From contig CAUYLG010044648.1 in the NCBI GenBank assembly GCA_963573385.1, forward strand, positions 32,149 to 96,148: 64,000 nucleotides of DNA, read 5' to 3'. Of this stretch, positions 1 through 40,263 are shown piece by piece; positions within the stretch are counted from its first letter, which is position 1, and each line of letters opens with the position of its first letter. The notes under the pieces are model-generated. The model saw only the letters and a program-made list of their open reading frames with translations. It made no database searches and was not told the origin of the DNA. Origin of the DNA: Cacajao melanocephalus. Taxonomy: Eukaryota > Chordata > Mammalia > Primates > Pitheciidae. The position numbers and the translations under genes were made by a program.

Positions 1-289
1 TGGCTGATTTATGCCCCAGTCCCCTCCAGGTTACTAACCCTCCAGACGTGGGAGGTTAGTGTTCTGAGCCAGGAAAGCTGGCGAGACAGACTCCCCCAGC
101 AAGGATTGAAGCAGGGGAGAGAGAATTATTCTAAGTCTCTGTCCACATGTTCTTGCCAGGCAAGGAGTAAAAAAACCAAAAACAAAACCGTGCGGCTGTC
201 ATGAACCTTGGTGGTGTACTTTGAGTTTCTGATGAGGGAGGGTTCTTACTTGGAGGGACTCACTGACCCTTGTTTCTACTGTCATGTAG
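1..289 (+). other. RCC1L intron, 3' end
   Basis: Single-copy intron DNA leads to the acceptor at 289. I see no repeat or exon in it. Confidence 0.7.
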
Positions 290-10171
<9,882 letters not shown>

Positions 10172-10995
10172 ACCTCCTCCCTCGCCTGCTTGGGCGGCCC
10201 CGGCCTGGGAACCACTGGCATTGCTTGGCAGAGGCCAGCGCGTGGCCAGCCCCCCAGGGTTCTTGGTGGTGGAGGATCAGTACCCTGCGTGCACTGTGAC
10301 TCTCCTGAATCCCTTAGCGGGTACCTGCCAGGAGGATCTGGGGCGGTGTCCCTCTCCAGCTGTGAGTGAGGCTTGTGGAACCTGGCACGGAACGGTGGCC
10401 GTTGGTGGGCCGCTGTGGCCAGCGCGTTCCTGCTCTCTCCAGGTAGCATGTGGCGGTGTCTGGCATCACGTCTGGCCTGAGAAGTCCATCTTAGGAAAGC
10501 TTCGCTTGGACGTGGCGCTTGGGAGGCTCTCCTCTGTCATGGCGGTCTCTGGGTTTGCGTGTGGCCAAGGCCATGCATGTGCCTCGGACTGAAACCCACT
10601 TTCAGCAAGGGAGGTGGGCTGGCATCAGCCTGTGGTTTTCATTCAAGCCACCCTGCTCATGGCCCTTCCTGGCCGCCTGCCACACCACAAGCTCACTAGG
10701 GGGACACCAGAAGCACCGTGGCCTGGGATTCCATCTGGAGCTCCCTGCGGGCGCCAGCCCCAGCCTCCCACCCTGCTCGCTGCCTGGCTCGGTGAAGTTG
10801 AGAAGCCCCTGAGGAAGAGAATCAAGGCCAAGTTCCTGTGGGCCGAGGGCCCCGAGCACACCTGCCAAGGCTTGGCCGCAGTGCCAGGCTCGGAGGAGGG
10901 AGACCCAGAAACGTTTGATTCAGTAGCGTGACTTGCCTTTCCCTTGAAAAACATCTTTTACAAATCTGCCTGGAATAAAGTCTATTTTCTGCCTT
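10172..10995 (+). other. RCC1L: RCC1L 3' UTR (main isoform)
   Basis: This is GC-rich single-copy sequence without any Alu, running from the TAA stop to just after the AATAAA at 10974. The end point (about 15-20 nt past the signal) is inferred. Several open frames on both strands here are chance products of the high GC content. Confidence 0.75.
10974..10979 (+). terminator. RCC1L poly(A) signal AATAAA
   Basis: A canonical hexamer lies 803 nt after the stop, followed by a T-rich stretch (tctattttctgccttttgg) suitable as the downstream element. Cleavage is expected near 10,990-11,000. Confidence 0.8.
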
Positions 10996-11136
10996 TTGGT
11001 TTTTAAGATCTGAAGAGGTCGTCTTAAAATCTTGATCCTTTAGAGTTTTGCTTTTATAAACAAGCCTTTTGATACAGAGGCTGAAGCCAGTGAAAAATAT
11101 TATTACTTTTTTATAGAAGTGAGGTCTTTTTATTAT

Positions 11137-11261
11137 TTTTTTTTAGAGAGACAGGGTCTTGCTATGTTGCTTAGGCTGGTCTCAAACCCCTGGCCTCAAG
11201 CCATCCTGCCTAGGCCTCCCAAAGTGCTAGGATTATAGGTGTGAGCTATCATGCTGAACTG
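11137..11261 (-). mobile_element. Alu monomer fragment
   Basis: A single left-arm unit, diverged. Confidence 0.75.
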
Positions 11262-11301
11262 AAAAATAAGACAGTCCTACCTGACAAATATTTTCTTATT
11301 C

Positions 11302-11622
11302 TCTTTTTCTTTTTTCCTTATTTTTGAGACAGAGGAGTCTCACTCACTCTGTCGCCCAGGCTGGAGTGCAGTGACGTGATATCGGCTTACTGCAACCTCC
11401 GCACCCTGGATTCAAACTGTTCTCCTGCCTCAGCCACCTGAGTAGCTGAGACTACAGGTGTGCACCACCACGCCTGGCTAATTTTTTTTTTTTTTTGTAT
11501 TTTTAGTAGAGATGGGTTTTGGCCATGTTGGCCAGGCTGGTCTCAAACTCCTGACCTCAGGTGATCCACTCACCTTGGCCTCCTAAAGTGCTGGGATGAC
11601 AGGCGTGAGCCACGCGCCCGGC
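11302..11622 (-). mobile_element. Alu, S type
   Basis: Complete dimer with a lengthened T linker. Confidence 0.92.
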
Positions 11623-12028
11623 TATCAGGGCTGCACTTTAAAGTGGAATGGTCAGCCAGCCAGCGGTGTCCTTGCTGTGACCTGCGGCCATGAGAACCAG
11701 CCGCTCAGATATCTAGGGGAGGGGCCCTTCACCTGGGCTGCGAACCCTTTCTTAGGTTTGTTACAGGCAAGTTTTCTCATAAACTTGAAATAGAAATTTA
11801 AAACCGTGTGTCAGGTTTCCTTCCTGAAACTCTCACTGGGACCAGGTCTAACGTCGCCCCTGCAGTGAAGCAGGCTAAGCCGACCTCAGTGAAACTCAAG
11901 CTGAAAAGCACGTATTGATTTAGACAGTCAGTGCCCCTGAAAGTCAGGCCCAGGTCACACCGGGCAGGGTTCAGGATGGCAGGTGAGGATGGAGGAGGGA
12001 GGGTCTCTAGAGAAGGTGGGTTTTTTAA

Positions 12029-12367
<339 letters not shown>

Positions 12368-13345
12368 TAATGATCTTGACTTTGGACATAGCACTCAGTG
12401 TAGAGAAGAAGGGATGTCCTTGGGTTTGTCTGTTTTGTCCAGCTGGGCTCGGTCTGCCCAGCAGGCCGCTTGGCTGTGCCCTCTGTGGGAGCTCTTTGCC
12501 GTGGACCAGGCCCTCTTCCCCACTTGTCACCTGTGCCTGTGTCTCAGCGTCTGTCCTCTCTCTCCCCAGCGCTCCCTCCACCCCCAGCATTTGACACACA
12601 CGTCCATAGAAACCCTGCTATGCCATTAGCTCAGTTGCTAGGCTGGATCATCGTGTTCCTGTGAAGTCAGTGTTTGCAAGCTCCCGTCTCCTCTTGTTTA
12701 GTGGAGAGAGGTTTGTGCCAAGCCCGTGTGCCCCCAGGCCATCCTCTGTACACGCAGACTCTGTCCCTTTCTCTCTTAAGGGGCCAGTAACCAAGGTCAG
12801 AGAGGCACCCTGGTGGAAGACTGTGTCCGGCTTGTGAGCTGCAAGGAGGCTACCCCCATCTCCCTCGGACAGTTTGCAGCGGTTGTGGGCCCTGGTCTTC
12901 CATCCTCTTTGTCCCTGCAGACATGCAGACCACCACGCCACACTGACTTCTTCCGGGAAGCGATGACTCTGGCATGAAAACCCTTCACAGCTAATGAAAG
13001 CTCAGGTTGTCACCCTCCATAGAAGGCCGTCGTGACTTGTTTCCTGAATGTATGGTCACCCCACATTTTCATTAATTCAGGAAATACTTATGTGCTGACT
13101 GTGTTCTGCATGACAAAGTCAAATCCTGACAAATACGCCATGAAGAGAATGCTCGGGCATGACCCAGCAGGTTGCAGTCCGAGGCTCGGTGCCCAGCGCC
13201 CAGTGCCGTGCCTGGGCCAGGATCAAAACTCAGGATGCATCTATGAAGATCTGACGTTTCTCCCGCCTTCCACCTGGTGCCAGCATCTGCAGGGGGCCTG
13301 GCCTTCACCTGGACGGCAGTGGGGGCTGCTTAAACTGTTACGGGA

Positions 13346-13545
13346 GGCCCGGCGCGGTGGCTCACATCTGTAATCCCAGCACTTTGGGAGGCCGAGGTGG
13401 GTGGATCTCCTGAGGTCAGGAGTTCGAGACCAGCCTGAGCACCATGGCGAAACCCCATCTCTACTAAAAATACAAAGATTAGCCAGCCATGCTGGCTCAT
13501 GTCTATAATCCCAGCTACTCGGGAGGCTTAAGCAGGAGAATCGCT
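13346..13545 (+). mobile_element. Alu, S type, 5' part of a split element
   Basis: It breaks off at AGAATCGCTT; the matching remainder begins at 13936. Confidence 0.9.
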
Positions 13546-13894
13546 TCCCTGCCCTACTCTGCTCTTTGACCTTGGGGAGTGGTGTTCCTCTCCTGAGACT
13601 GGGTGTCCCCTCAGAGGCAGGATGTCATCTGCCACTGGCACAGGCGACTTCACAAGTCTCAGTGAGCTGCCTCCCAGGGATCCTCCCTTGACACGCTGTC
13701 AGCTCCTCCGAGGGCCCCCCGGTGGGCGCCAGTCTAACCACTGCAGCATCCCAGGATGCAGTAACCAGATTACCCACAGGTCTGATCCAGTTAGTGCCAG
13801 CTCCTGGGCTGTTATCCATCCTCCCCTATCTGGTCTGTCTTCCCATCTAGGCATTCCTGTCCCTGCCCATGGAGTAGGAATGAACACTGGTATG

Positions 13895-13895
<1 letters not shown>

Positions 13896-13930
<35 letters not shown>
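13896..13930. repeat. CA dinucleotide repeat
   Basis: About 17 uninterrupted CA units at the right edge of the segment that splits an Alu (13546-13935). Confidence 0.95.
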
Positions 13931-13932
<2 letters not shown>

Positions 13933-13935
13933 GAC

Positions 13936-14036
13936 GGGAGGTGGAGGTTGCAGTGAACCATGATAGCATGACTGCACTCCAGCCTGGGTGACACAGCAAG
14001 ACTCTGGCTCAAAAAAATAAATAAAAGTAAAAATAC
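13936..14036 (+). mobile_element. Alu 3' part, probable continuation of 13346-13545
   Basis: It starts GGGAGGTGGAGGTTGCAG, exactly where the earlier piece stopped apart from about six bases. Confidence 0.88.
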
Positions 14037-14037
14037 A

Positions 14038-14461
<424 letters not shown>

Positions 14462-14465
14462 CTAA

Positions 14466-15026
<561 letters not shown>

Positions 15027-15070
15027 TAAAACCTGCTGGTCTTAAGCTCACCTTTTTCTTCCTGGTGCAG

Positions 15071-15145
15071 ATCCAGCGCCCCATGTACCAAGAGGGCAGG
15101 AGCCAGAAGCATGGTGCCCTCTTCTCCTGTTCGCAGGATATCTAA
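15071..15145 (+). CDS. RCC1L: Candidate alternative terminal coding exon of RCC1L
   Basis: A strong polypyrimidine acceptor (cacctttttcttcctggtgcag) ends at 15070. The penultimate RCC1L exon ends in phase 0. Splicing to 15071 reads 24 codons, starting IQRPMYQEGR and ending FSCSQDI, then TAA at 15143-15145. This would replace the 25 residues of the main C-terminus with a polar tail lacking the closing propeller strand. A poly(A) signal follows at 15780. RCC1L isoforms with different C-termini have been reported, which fits, but I cannot confirm that this exon is the one used. Protein use is inference from phase, acceptor and signal. Confidence 0.55.
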   Translation: MQRPMYQEGRSQKHGALFSCSQDI

Positions 15146-15319
15146 TCTGGAGGTATCGGCTCCTGGGCTTCTGGAACCTTCCTGGAGCTGTAATGTCCAT
15201 GGCAGGGCTCTAGGTTTGGGGTAGAGACCCTTCGGCCAGGCAACCAGCCCCTGACCTTCCCCTGCCATCATAAAGGCCCTGTCCAAGTCCTTCCCCTGAG
15301 TGCCCCCAACTCCCAGGCC

Positions 15320-15851
15320 TGCCTCTGTCCAAGATCTGGGTGGGGATACTAGGCACAGTAGCTGGTCTCCAAGGTGGTCCTCAGTCATCTTTATCTCCTG
15401 GTTTCCACCCACTTATATAGCTCCCTTTCATGTCAAATCAGAGCTGGGTTGTATCACACCAGAGAGCATGGTGGAGGCAACTGCATGAGAATTCTGAGGC
15501 TAGGGATAAAAATAACACTTTGGTTTCTAACATGGGTCCTTGAATCTCTTGCTCTGGGGGAAGCCAGGCGCCATATTGTGAAGACACTCAAGCAGCCCAG
15601 TGGGTTGGCCCACTTGGGGAAGGACTCAGGCCTCCTGCCTACAGCGAGGTATAACTTAGAAGTGCATTCTCCAATCCTTAGCTAAGATTTCAGACAATGG
15701 CAACCTCATGAGTGACTCTGAGCCAGAATCGCTCAGCCAAACTTCCTGAATTCCTGACCTACAGAAAATGTGATCTATAAATAAAGATCATGTTTAACAA
15801 GCTGCTAAGTTTTAGGGCAACTTGTTACACAGCACCATGTAACTAATACAA
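15320..15851 (+). mobile_element. Ancient LTR-like element (MaLR/ERVL type, family uncertain)
   Basis: The 3' end carries AATAAA, then AAGCTGCTAAGTTTTAGGG and TTGTTACACAGCACCATGTAACTAATACA, a common ending of old mammalian LTRs. The 3' two thirds are closely matched at 16731-17038. It has no coding sequence. The 5' limit is uncertain. Confidence 0.6.
15780..15785 (+). terminator. AATAAA in LTR-like repeat, candidate poly(A) signal of the alternative RCC1L exon
   Basis: The hexamer lies 635 nt after the candidate alternative stop, inside the 3' part of an ancient LTR-like element where such elements normally carry their own poly(A) signal. It is about 230 bp from the opposing CASTOR2 signal. 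Confidence 0.5.
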
Positions 15852-16017
15852 CTCCTCTGGCTCTGGGGGCCCTTCCTCAGATTCTGGGTGTTTTTCTACC
15901 CCCACTAGCCCCTGGCCTGTGTTCCCCCAATCACAGTGTGGATGAGAAAGAGATGAGGCCAGTCTCTGGATAGATCCGCACAAAACCAGACAGCCACCAG
16001 CCAGCATCGTTTTTCAT

Positions 16018-16023
16018 TTTAAT
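16018..16023 (-). terminator. ATTAAA, probable CASTOR2 poly(A) signal
   Basis: On the minus strand the variant hexamer ATTAAA is followed within 40 nt by a G/T-rich stretch (gctggtggctgtctggttttgtg) typical of a downstream element. I saw no AATAAA on the minus strand between here and the CASTOR2 stop, so this is the best candidate for the 3' end. It implies a 3' UTR of about 6.8 kb. Confidence 0.6.
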
Positions 16024-16730
16024 TAACACTTTACAAAGTACAAAATATACTGTCTTTTTGAGGGGAACATTAGGTATTTTTTTTTTCTCTCCAACATACA
16101 GTACATGAATCTCGAGGGTTTTGTGTTTCTTCAACAAGAAAATAAGTGTGAGAGCCCCGGGGGGTAGGGGTAAGATGGCAGGTTCTCCCCTTCCCCCAGA
16201 TTTTGGGACCACTGAAACACCCCTGCTGCTGCTGGTGACCCGGGCACGCCAGGCAAGGGCCAGAGGGGGCTGGGGGCAGGAAGTCCCCTGTGCTCCCCGC
16301 TTTGATGGGGGCTCCGGGCAGGGCAGAGGCCCCTCAGTACACTATCCATCCACTCACCCCATCTCAGGATAACGGAAATGATTTTGGCATAAAGAGGAGG
16401 GCTTGGGATTATCAGCTCCCTACTCTTTTAGAGGGAACTGTGCTCAACTCTTCCCAGACCATCTTCTGAATACAGGTAAACTGAGGCAGTGGAAGGGAAA
16501 CCACACTGGCCTTGGCCTACCTCAGGACCTGAACTTGGCCTGCTGTTCACCCTGCCACCTCCAAAGTTGGGTAAGGGGCAGGGGTCTCCAATTCTTCTGG
16601 ACCCTCTTCCAGAATGAGCCCCAGTAGGTGAGGGAGCGCTGGCCCCCAAAAGCCCTGGGAACACCATCTTCAGGATGGGATGCCTTTGAAGAGTCAGCAC
16701 GGGCCGGCCCAGCCCCTTCCAATCAGAGCT

Positions 16731-17038
16731 GGGCTGTATCACACCACAGCATGGTGGAGGCAACTGCGTGTGAATTCCGAGTCTAGGGATAAAAGTAACA
16801 CTTTGGCTTCTACCCTGGGCCCTTGAATCTCTTGCTCTGCGGGGGAAGCTGGGTGCCATATCGTGAGGACATTCAAGCGGCCACGTGGGTTGGCCCACTT
16901 GGGGAAGGACTGAGGCCTCCTGCCTACAGCCAGGCGTAACTCAGAAGTGCATCCTCCAATCCTTAGCTAAGATTTCAGACAAGAGCAACCTCATGAATAA
17001 CCCTGAGCCAGAATCGCTCAGCCAAACTGTTCCTGACA
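16731..17038 (+). mobile_element. Second copy of the LTR-like element, lacking its 3' end
   Basis: It aligns base by base with 15436-15758 from AATCAGAGCTGGG to CTCAGCCAAACT, with perhaps 12-15 percent differences, and then stops. It is antisense within the inferred CASTOR2 3' UTR. Confidence 0.65.
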
Positions 17039-17255
17039 CCTTGGCCCTCCTCCAGAGTAACTCTGACAAGTGGGGTGAGGCCATCCTGCCAGAGACGCCC
17101 CACCCTCTCCCCTGCAGCCAGGGCCTGCATCTGAGTCCTGCCTCCACTCACCGGATCATCTCTGGACTCGGGGCCCGAGAGCAAGACTGCTTCTGAGAAC
17201 TCAAAATACTCCAGGAGCCAGTCCCACCTCTCAGGTATGGGCTCTGCACGCCTGC

Positions 17256-17325
17256 GCACACACACTCTAATGTGTATGAACACACCCACGCTCACACGTA
17301 CATGCACATACGTGTGCATAAACAC
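17256..17325. repeat. Imperfect CA/TG-rich tract
   Basis: Short CACACA runs mix with ACGTACATG-like palindromic steps in the inferred CASTOR2 3' UTR. Confidence 0.5.
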
Positions 17326-17519
17326 GCCCAGGCCTGTGTCCCGACTCCTCGCACAGAAGCCGCCCTGCACTTCCCGCTTCCATAGCTCCTCTTCCCTTGC
17401 AGCAACAGCCACAAGCTCTCTTGGCCACCAGGCTGTCCGTGGATGCCGTGGCCCAGGCCTCAGGCTCCTGCCTCTGCTCCAGGCCGCTGCTGGCTGGCCT
17501 CCTTCCCTGGCAGCCTCTG

Positions 17520-17679
<160 letters not shown>

Positions 17680-17854
17680 CTAATCCCCTCCTTCACCACA
17701 GTACGCAGTCAATGTCTCCTCTGGCGGAGAAGCCCACCGGCCTCACTCAGGCTCTGCCTATTACGCCAACCACCGTCTCCACTGCTCCAGGCCCTGCTCG
17801 GAGTAGGCTGGAAGAACGGGGGTTTGTCTTCCCATCCCCATGCAAAGTGCTTCA

Positions 17855-18406
<552 letters not shown>

Positions 18407-19059
18407 CTAGGCTTTCACGGGGGCCTGGCCCTCCCTGTCTTCTCTCCTGACCTCCAGGGCATCTTCCGTCACCTCAGAGGAGCAAGCCCCTCCAGACCAA
18501 GCCTCCTCCAGCTAAACAAATGTCACAGTGGGTACGCTGTTGGCTGTTGCTTCAGGCGGTCACGCTGGGAGCCTGATTGCCCAGCTCCTTCCTTTCCCAC
18601 CGCAGCCTGCTGCCTGGAGGTGAGAACGCTGGTGGTTTAGAGTGAGGCTCTGGGCTCCCTCTGAATCTTGGGGAGGGGAGGCTGCTGGGGTCAGGGATGC
18701 AAGCCTCTCCAGCTCAAATGCATGCTCCAGGCTGAGGATGGTGGCGTGGGCAGTGCCTGTGGGCAATGCCCAGATCTTCGCTGCGTCAGGATGAGGGGCT
18801 GAGGGAGAAACAGGTGTCTTGGGAACCAAGGGAGCCCCACGATGAGGCAGAACTTATCAGTGGTAGGAGGGGTGGTCACTGCTCTGTTCCTCCCCATCCT
18901 TCAGCTCCCACCGTCCTTGAGGTGGAGCTAGGGAAGAGAGTGGGGTTGAGACTGTCTGAGCTTTTCTTACTGGAGAGCCAAACAGGGGCCAAGACACACA
19001 CTCCAGGAGCCCAAGTGGCAGCCCAGGGCCACCTGCTTGCTCCTAGACATTCCACATGG

Positions 19060-19355
19060 GGCCAGGCGTGGTGGCTTATGCTTGTAATCCCAGCACTTTG
19101 GGAGGCCGAGGCAGGCAGATCACTTGAGGTCACGAGTTCAAGACCAGCCTGGCCAACATGGTGAAACCTGTCTCTACTAAAAATATAAAAATTAGCTAGG
19201 TGTGGTGGCGGGTGCCTGTAATCCCCCCTACTTGGGAGGCTGAGGCAGGAGACTTTCTTGAACCCAGGAGGTGGAGGTTGCAGTGAGCTGAGATCATGCC
19301 GTTACTGCCTTCCACCCTGGGCGACAGAAAAAGACTCCCATCTAAAGAAAAAAAA
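19060..19355 (+). mobile_element. Alu, S type
   Basis: Complete dimer in the CASTOR2 3' UTR. Confidence 0.93.
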
Positions 19356-20353
19356 TCCACATCACAGAGAGCTCCCTTCCTCCCCTTCCAGGCACCTGCC
19401 CCGTCTGCGACGCCGAAACAATGGGCCCACTCCTCAGATTTCCTCTGGGGGACAGATGACAGTCAGGCAGGGAGCCCCACGCAGCTGCAGATGGAGAAGG
19501 GTCCTGCTCGCAGCCCTTCCGAGAAACACACACCCCTCCAAGTGGGGTCTGGGGCTTGGAGAGACCCACCCACCTAGCAGACCAGGAGACGGCTGGGGGA
19601 CGAGGGCAGAAAACCCCTGCTGGGAAAAACCACACTCACACCTACCCCACTGAACAGCTGTGGAGACCAGACTAACACTGCGCTACACACAGAACGCCGA
19701 GATCAACCAAGCTTTACATGAGCAGGACGGGGACAGAAAAACCAAAGGGGGGCTCCCTGGGACCGAGGAGCGGGGTTCCCGGGGGGAAAGCTCCGACGGA
19801 GCTGGCTGGAACAGGGACCACCCCTGCAGAGCCAGCCAGGGCCAAGAGCCAGACCCTGGCCTCAGCCCGCCCCAGCACTCCTGCTTTTCTGTGTCATGAG
19901 GCCGGTCCCCAGGAGGAGCCCCGGGAACAGAACCTGAGATTTCTAAGCTTGCAGGTTACCAAAACAAAGAAACAAACAAACAAAAAAACCCCAAAAAACA
20001 ACAGATAAGCTGCCTGTGTAGAAACTGTCACCCACGGAGGCGGAACGCAGGCGGCGTGGCCCATTCGGCAAGCGCAGGTCTTCAGGGTGAGGCCGCCGGG
20101 TGGGGCAGGGGAGACGGGCATTCCGATTAAAAGCAAGAAATTCCAAATTCTCCTCCCGGGGATCAACAGCCCCCCAAATAAATCAAGGGCGCCCAGGGAC
20201 TCTGGCTGGGCAAAGTGGGGTGCAGGAGGCATGACTCACATCACAGCGGGCTCTGGGCACCCGTCTCACGTCCCATGCTCCGAGTTGCTGGCTTTGAGCT
20301 CTCAAGTCAGGTCTGAGGGAACCCATCGGCTTCCGTAATAATCGTATTGCCTA

Positions 20354-20361
20354 TATATACA
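20354..20361 (-). promoter_or_regulatory. Pumilio-type element TGTATATA
   Basis: On the CASTOR2 sense strand the octamer fits the Pumilio recognition pattern UGUANAUA. It lies in the AT-rich patch of the inferred 3' UTR. Confidence 0.4.
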
Positions 20362-20527
20362 CTTGAATTAAAAATATATGGTGACTCCAACGTGCCTGCA
20401 TGCGTGGCAGACGGCGTGGGGTGGAGGCCACCACGCCCACACACGTGGGCACACACAGCAGGGGGGCTGTGTCCACAGACTGCTCACACAGTATATATTA
20501 ACATATATATTGCTCAAGTATATATGC

Positions 20528-20535
20528 TATTTACA
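20528..20535 (-). promoter_or_regulatory. Pumilio-type element TGTAAATA
   Basis: A second exact UGUANAUA match on the CASTOR2 sense strand, 170 nt from the first and in the same AT-rich patch. Confidence 0.4.
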
Positions 20536-21028
20536 GTATATATCTCTATCAACATAAAACACAGGTATTTATAGGTGTGTACAATAGATACGTCTTAGGA
20601 AGTCTAGGAAGGGGACACAGGACGCTGGGGTCACGGGGCCGACACACTTGCACGGTGGGAAGGAAAGGTAGAGAAGTGACACTGTCGGGGGAAATGACAG
20701 AAAGGAAAATCAAGGCCTTGCAAGGTCAGAAAGGGGACTCAGGGCTTCCACCGCAGGCCCGCCCCACTTGGCCACCTCCCTTTTGGGACCAGCAATGTTT
20801 TTGTTTTGTTTGAAGTTTTGTGCAAAATGAATTAACTTAAAAAAAAGGGGGGGTTCCTAATTGACATGGTGGGCCCCGAACGCCCACAAGGGTCTTGAAG
20901 AACAGCGTCTCCATGTGATGGACTTCTGGGGCTCTGAGGGTCCCCCTCGGCTCACAGAAGCGGGGAGCACTTTGCCAGGTTTAGGAACTATTCCTTCTCC
21001 TCCGACCTTCTCCGAAACAGCACAGCTT

Positions 21029-21387
<359 letters not shown>

Positions 21388-22788
21388 CTAACCCCGTGCC
21401 TCCTCGTCATGAACACTCAGCTGGCCCGTCACCCGGCTATCTATCTCCCTGTGGCCCTAGGGTCCCCTCACCGCCTCTGGTGCTCAGCTAGAGCCACAGC
21501 TGGTTGGCAGGTCCCATGTGGGGTGCCAGCAGCTCTGGCATCTCATAGGAGATGTCCGCTCTCAGCTTCCCTTCAGAAGAGAGGGTCAAGGCCTGTGTGA
21601 CATCTCCCAACTCTCATGCCTGTCCCTGGAGCCCCAGAGGACCAGCCTAGTGACACGGAGCCTCCAGGCCCCCTTGACACAACTCAAATCGGTCTTACCT
21701 ACCCCCTCAAACAGAAACTACCGCCAACAGCAGCCTGGGTGCAAACACATTAAATAAAAAACTAAAACAAGGTATGGTTTTCTCTATTAAGGCTCAGTTA
21801 AGCTGCCTCCTGGGTCAAGTACTTATGAATGCCACAGCCCCCAACCAAGGGGTGGGCAGGCGAGTTGGGGGAAGGGGAGGGAGGAGGGTGGCGGGGAGTC
21901 CTATGCTGGTCTAGTCATCTGTTGGGGAGGTGGGACAATACCTAAGAAACCCTAGGCCCAGAAAGCCAGGGATATCCCTGCTGGGGGAAACTGATGCTCT
22001 GTCTGCCCAAGGCGGGTCCAGGGAGAGCTAAGGGGACAGGAGCTGGTGCTCCAGGCTGGTGGGTCTCCTGGGACCCTCCCTCCTCCCCCAAGGACTGGGT
22101 GTTTGTGGGGGAGGGTCTGGACAGGGCCCTCTTGGCAGTCTTGCTGGGAGTCGGGCCCAGGCCCTTTGAATGGCAGGCGAGGTACAAGGGGGAGTTTGGG
22201 TCCTTCCCAGCTTGGGGATGCCACCTGGGTTCCTGTCTGAGCCTCACCAGCCCCGATGACCCGAGAGGGTCGCGCTGGCCTCCACTCGGAGGGAACCAGC
22301 CCTGAGCTGATGGAACCAGAGACCAGCGACCACAGTACTCGCCCCCAAAATCCTCCCGGGTGCCCCAGACTCCACCCCACCCCGTCAGCCCCAGCCCTGC
22401 AAGGTGACACGACAGCTGGCACACTGCTGTCTCGGAGGGACCAGCTTCCCTCCGCATCTGCCCCTGGACGTGGGCGAGGCTGGATGAGAAGGCGGATCAG
22501 CTCACAAGCTCTCTGGGCCTCCGAAAGCATTTTCTGGGGTGGGGAAGTGGGGAAGAGGCAGGTTGTTCTCTGGAGGGCTTGGGGGCTCTGGGAAGGCAGG
22601 AGGGCATGAGGAGGCCTTGGCGTGGGCCCCTGGCCTGGAGGGATTGGCAATCGAGGGAGTCTCCTGGAGAGGCCCCTTCCTCGGGGTCCCCAGGGCCGAT
22701 TTTCCAGTCTGTAGAGAAATACTGCAAGATCAATCTTCGGGGTTGGGGCTGGGCTGGGCGGCAGCAGGGAGGAGCAGAAGAGACCCTC

Positions 22789-40263
<17,475 letters not shown>

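Larger units (their letters stand above)
20341..20580 (-). other. AT-rich TATATA-dense patch in the CASTOR2 3' UTR
   Basis: Two clusters of TATATA-type steps (about 20350-20385 and 20490-20580) flank a GC-rich core with CACACGTGGGC-like runs. It is not an Alu or simple tandem repeat. Both Pumilio-type motifs fall here. Confidence 0.5.

Noticed and set aside
208..289. 5' extension of the first RCC1L exon to an upstream ATG
   Set aside because: The stretch is intron with a clear acceptor at 287-289; RCC1 homology begins only at 290.
21866..21897. G-rich quadruplex-like stretch
   Set aside because: It is on the strand opposite to the CASTOR2 transcript, and nothing else suggests a function.
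21952..22650. 232-codon open frame on the minus strand
   Set aside because: It lies directly downstream of the CASTOR2 stop in the 3' UTR, is Pro/Gly/Ser-rich as expected from GC-rich DNA, and has no domain or splice support.
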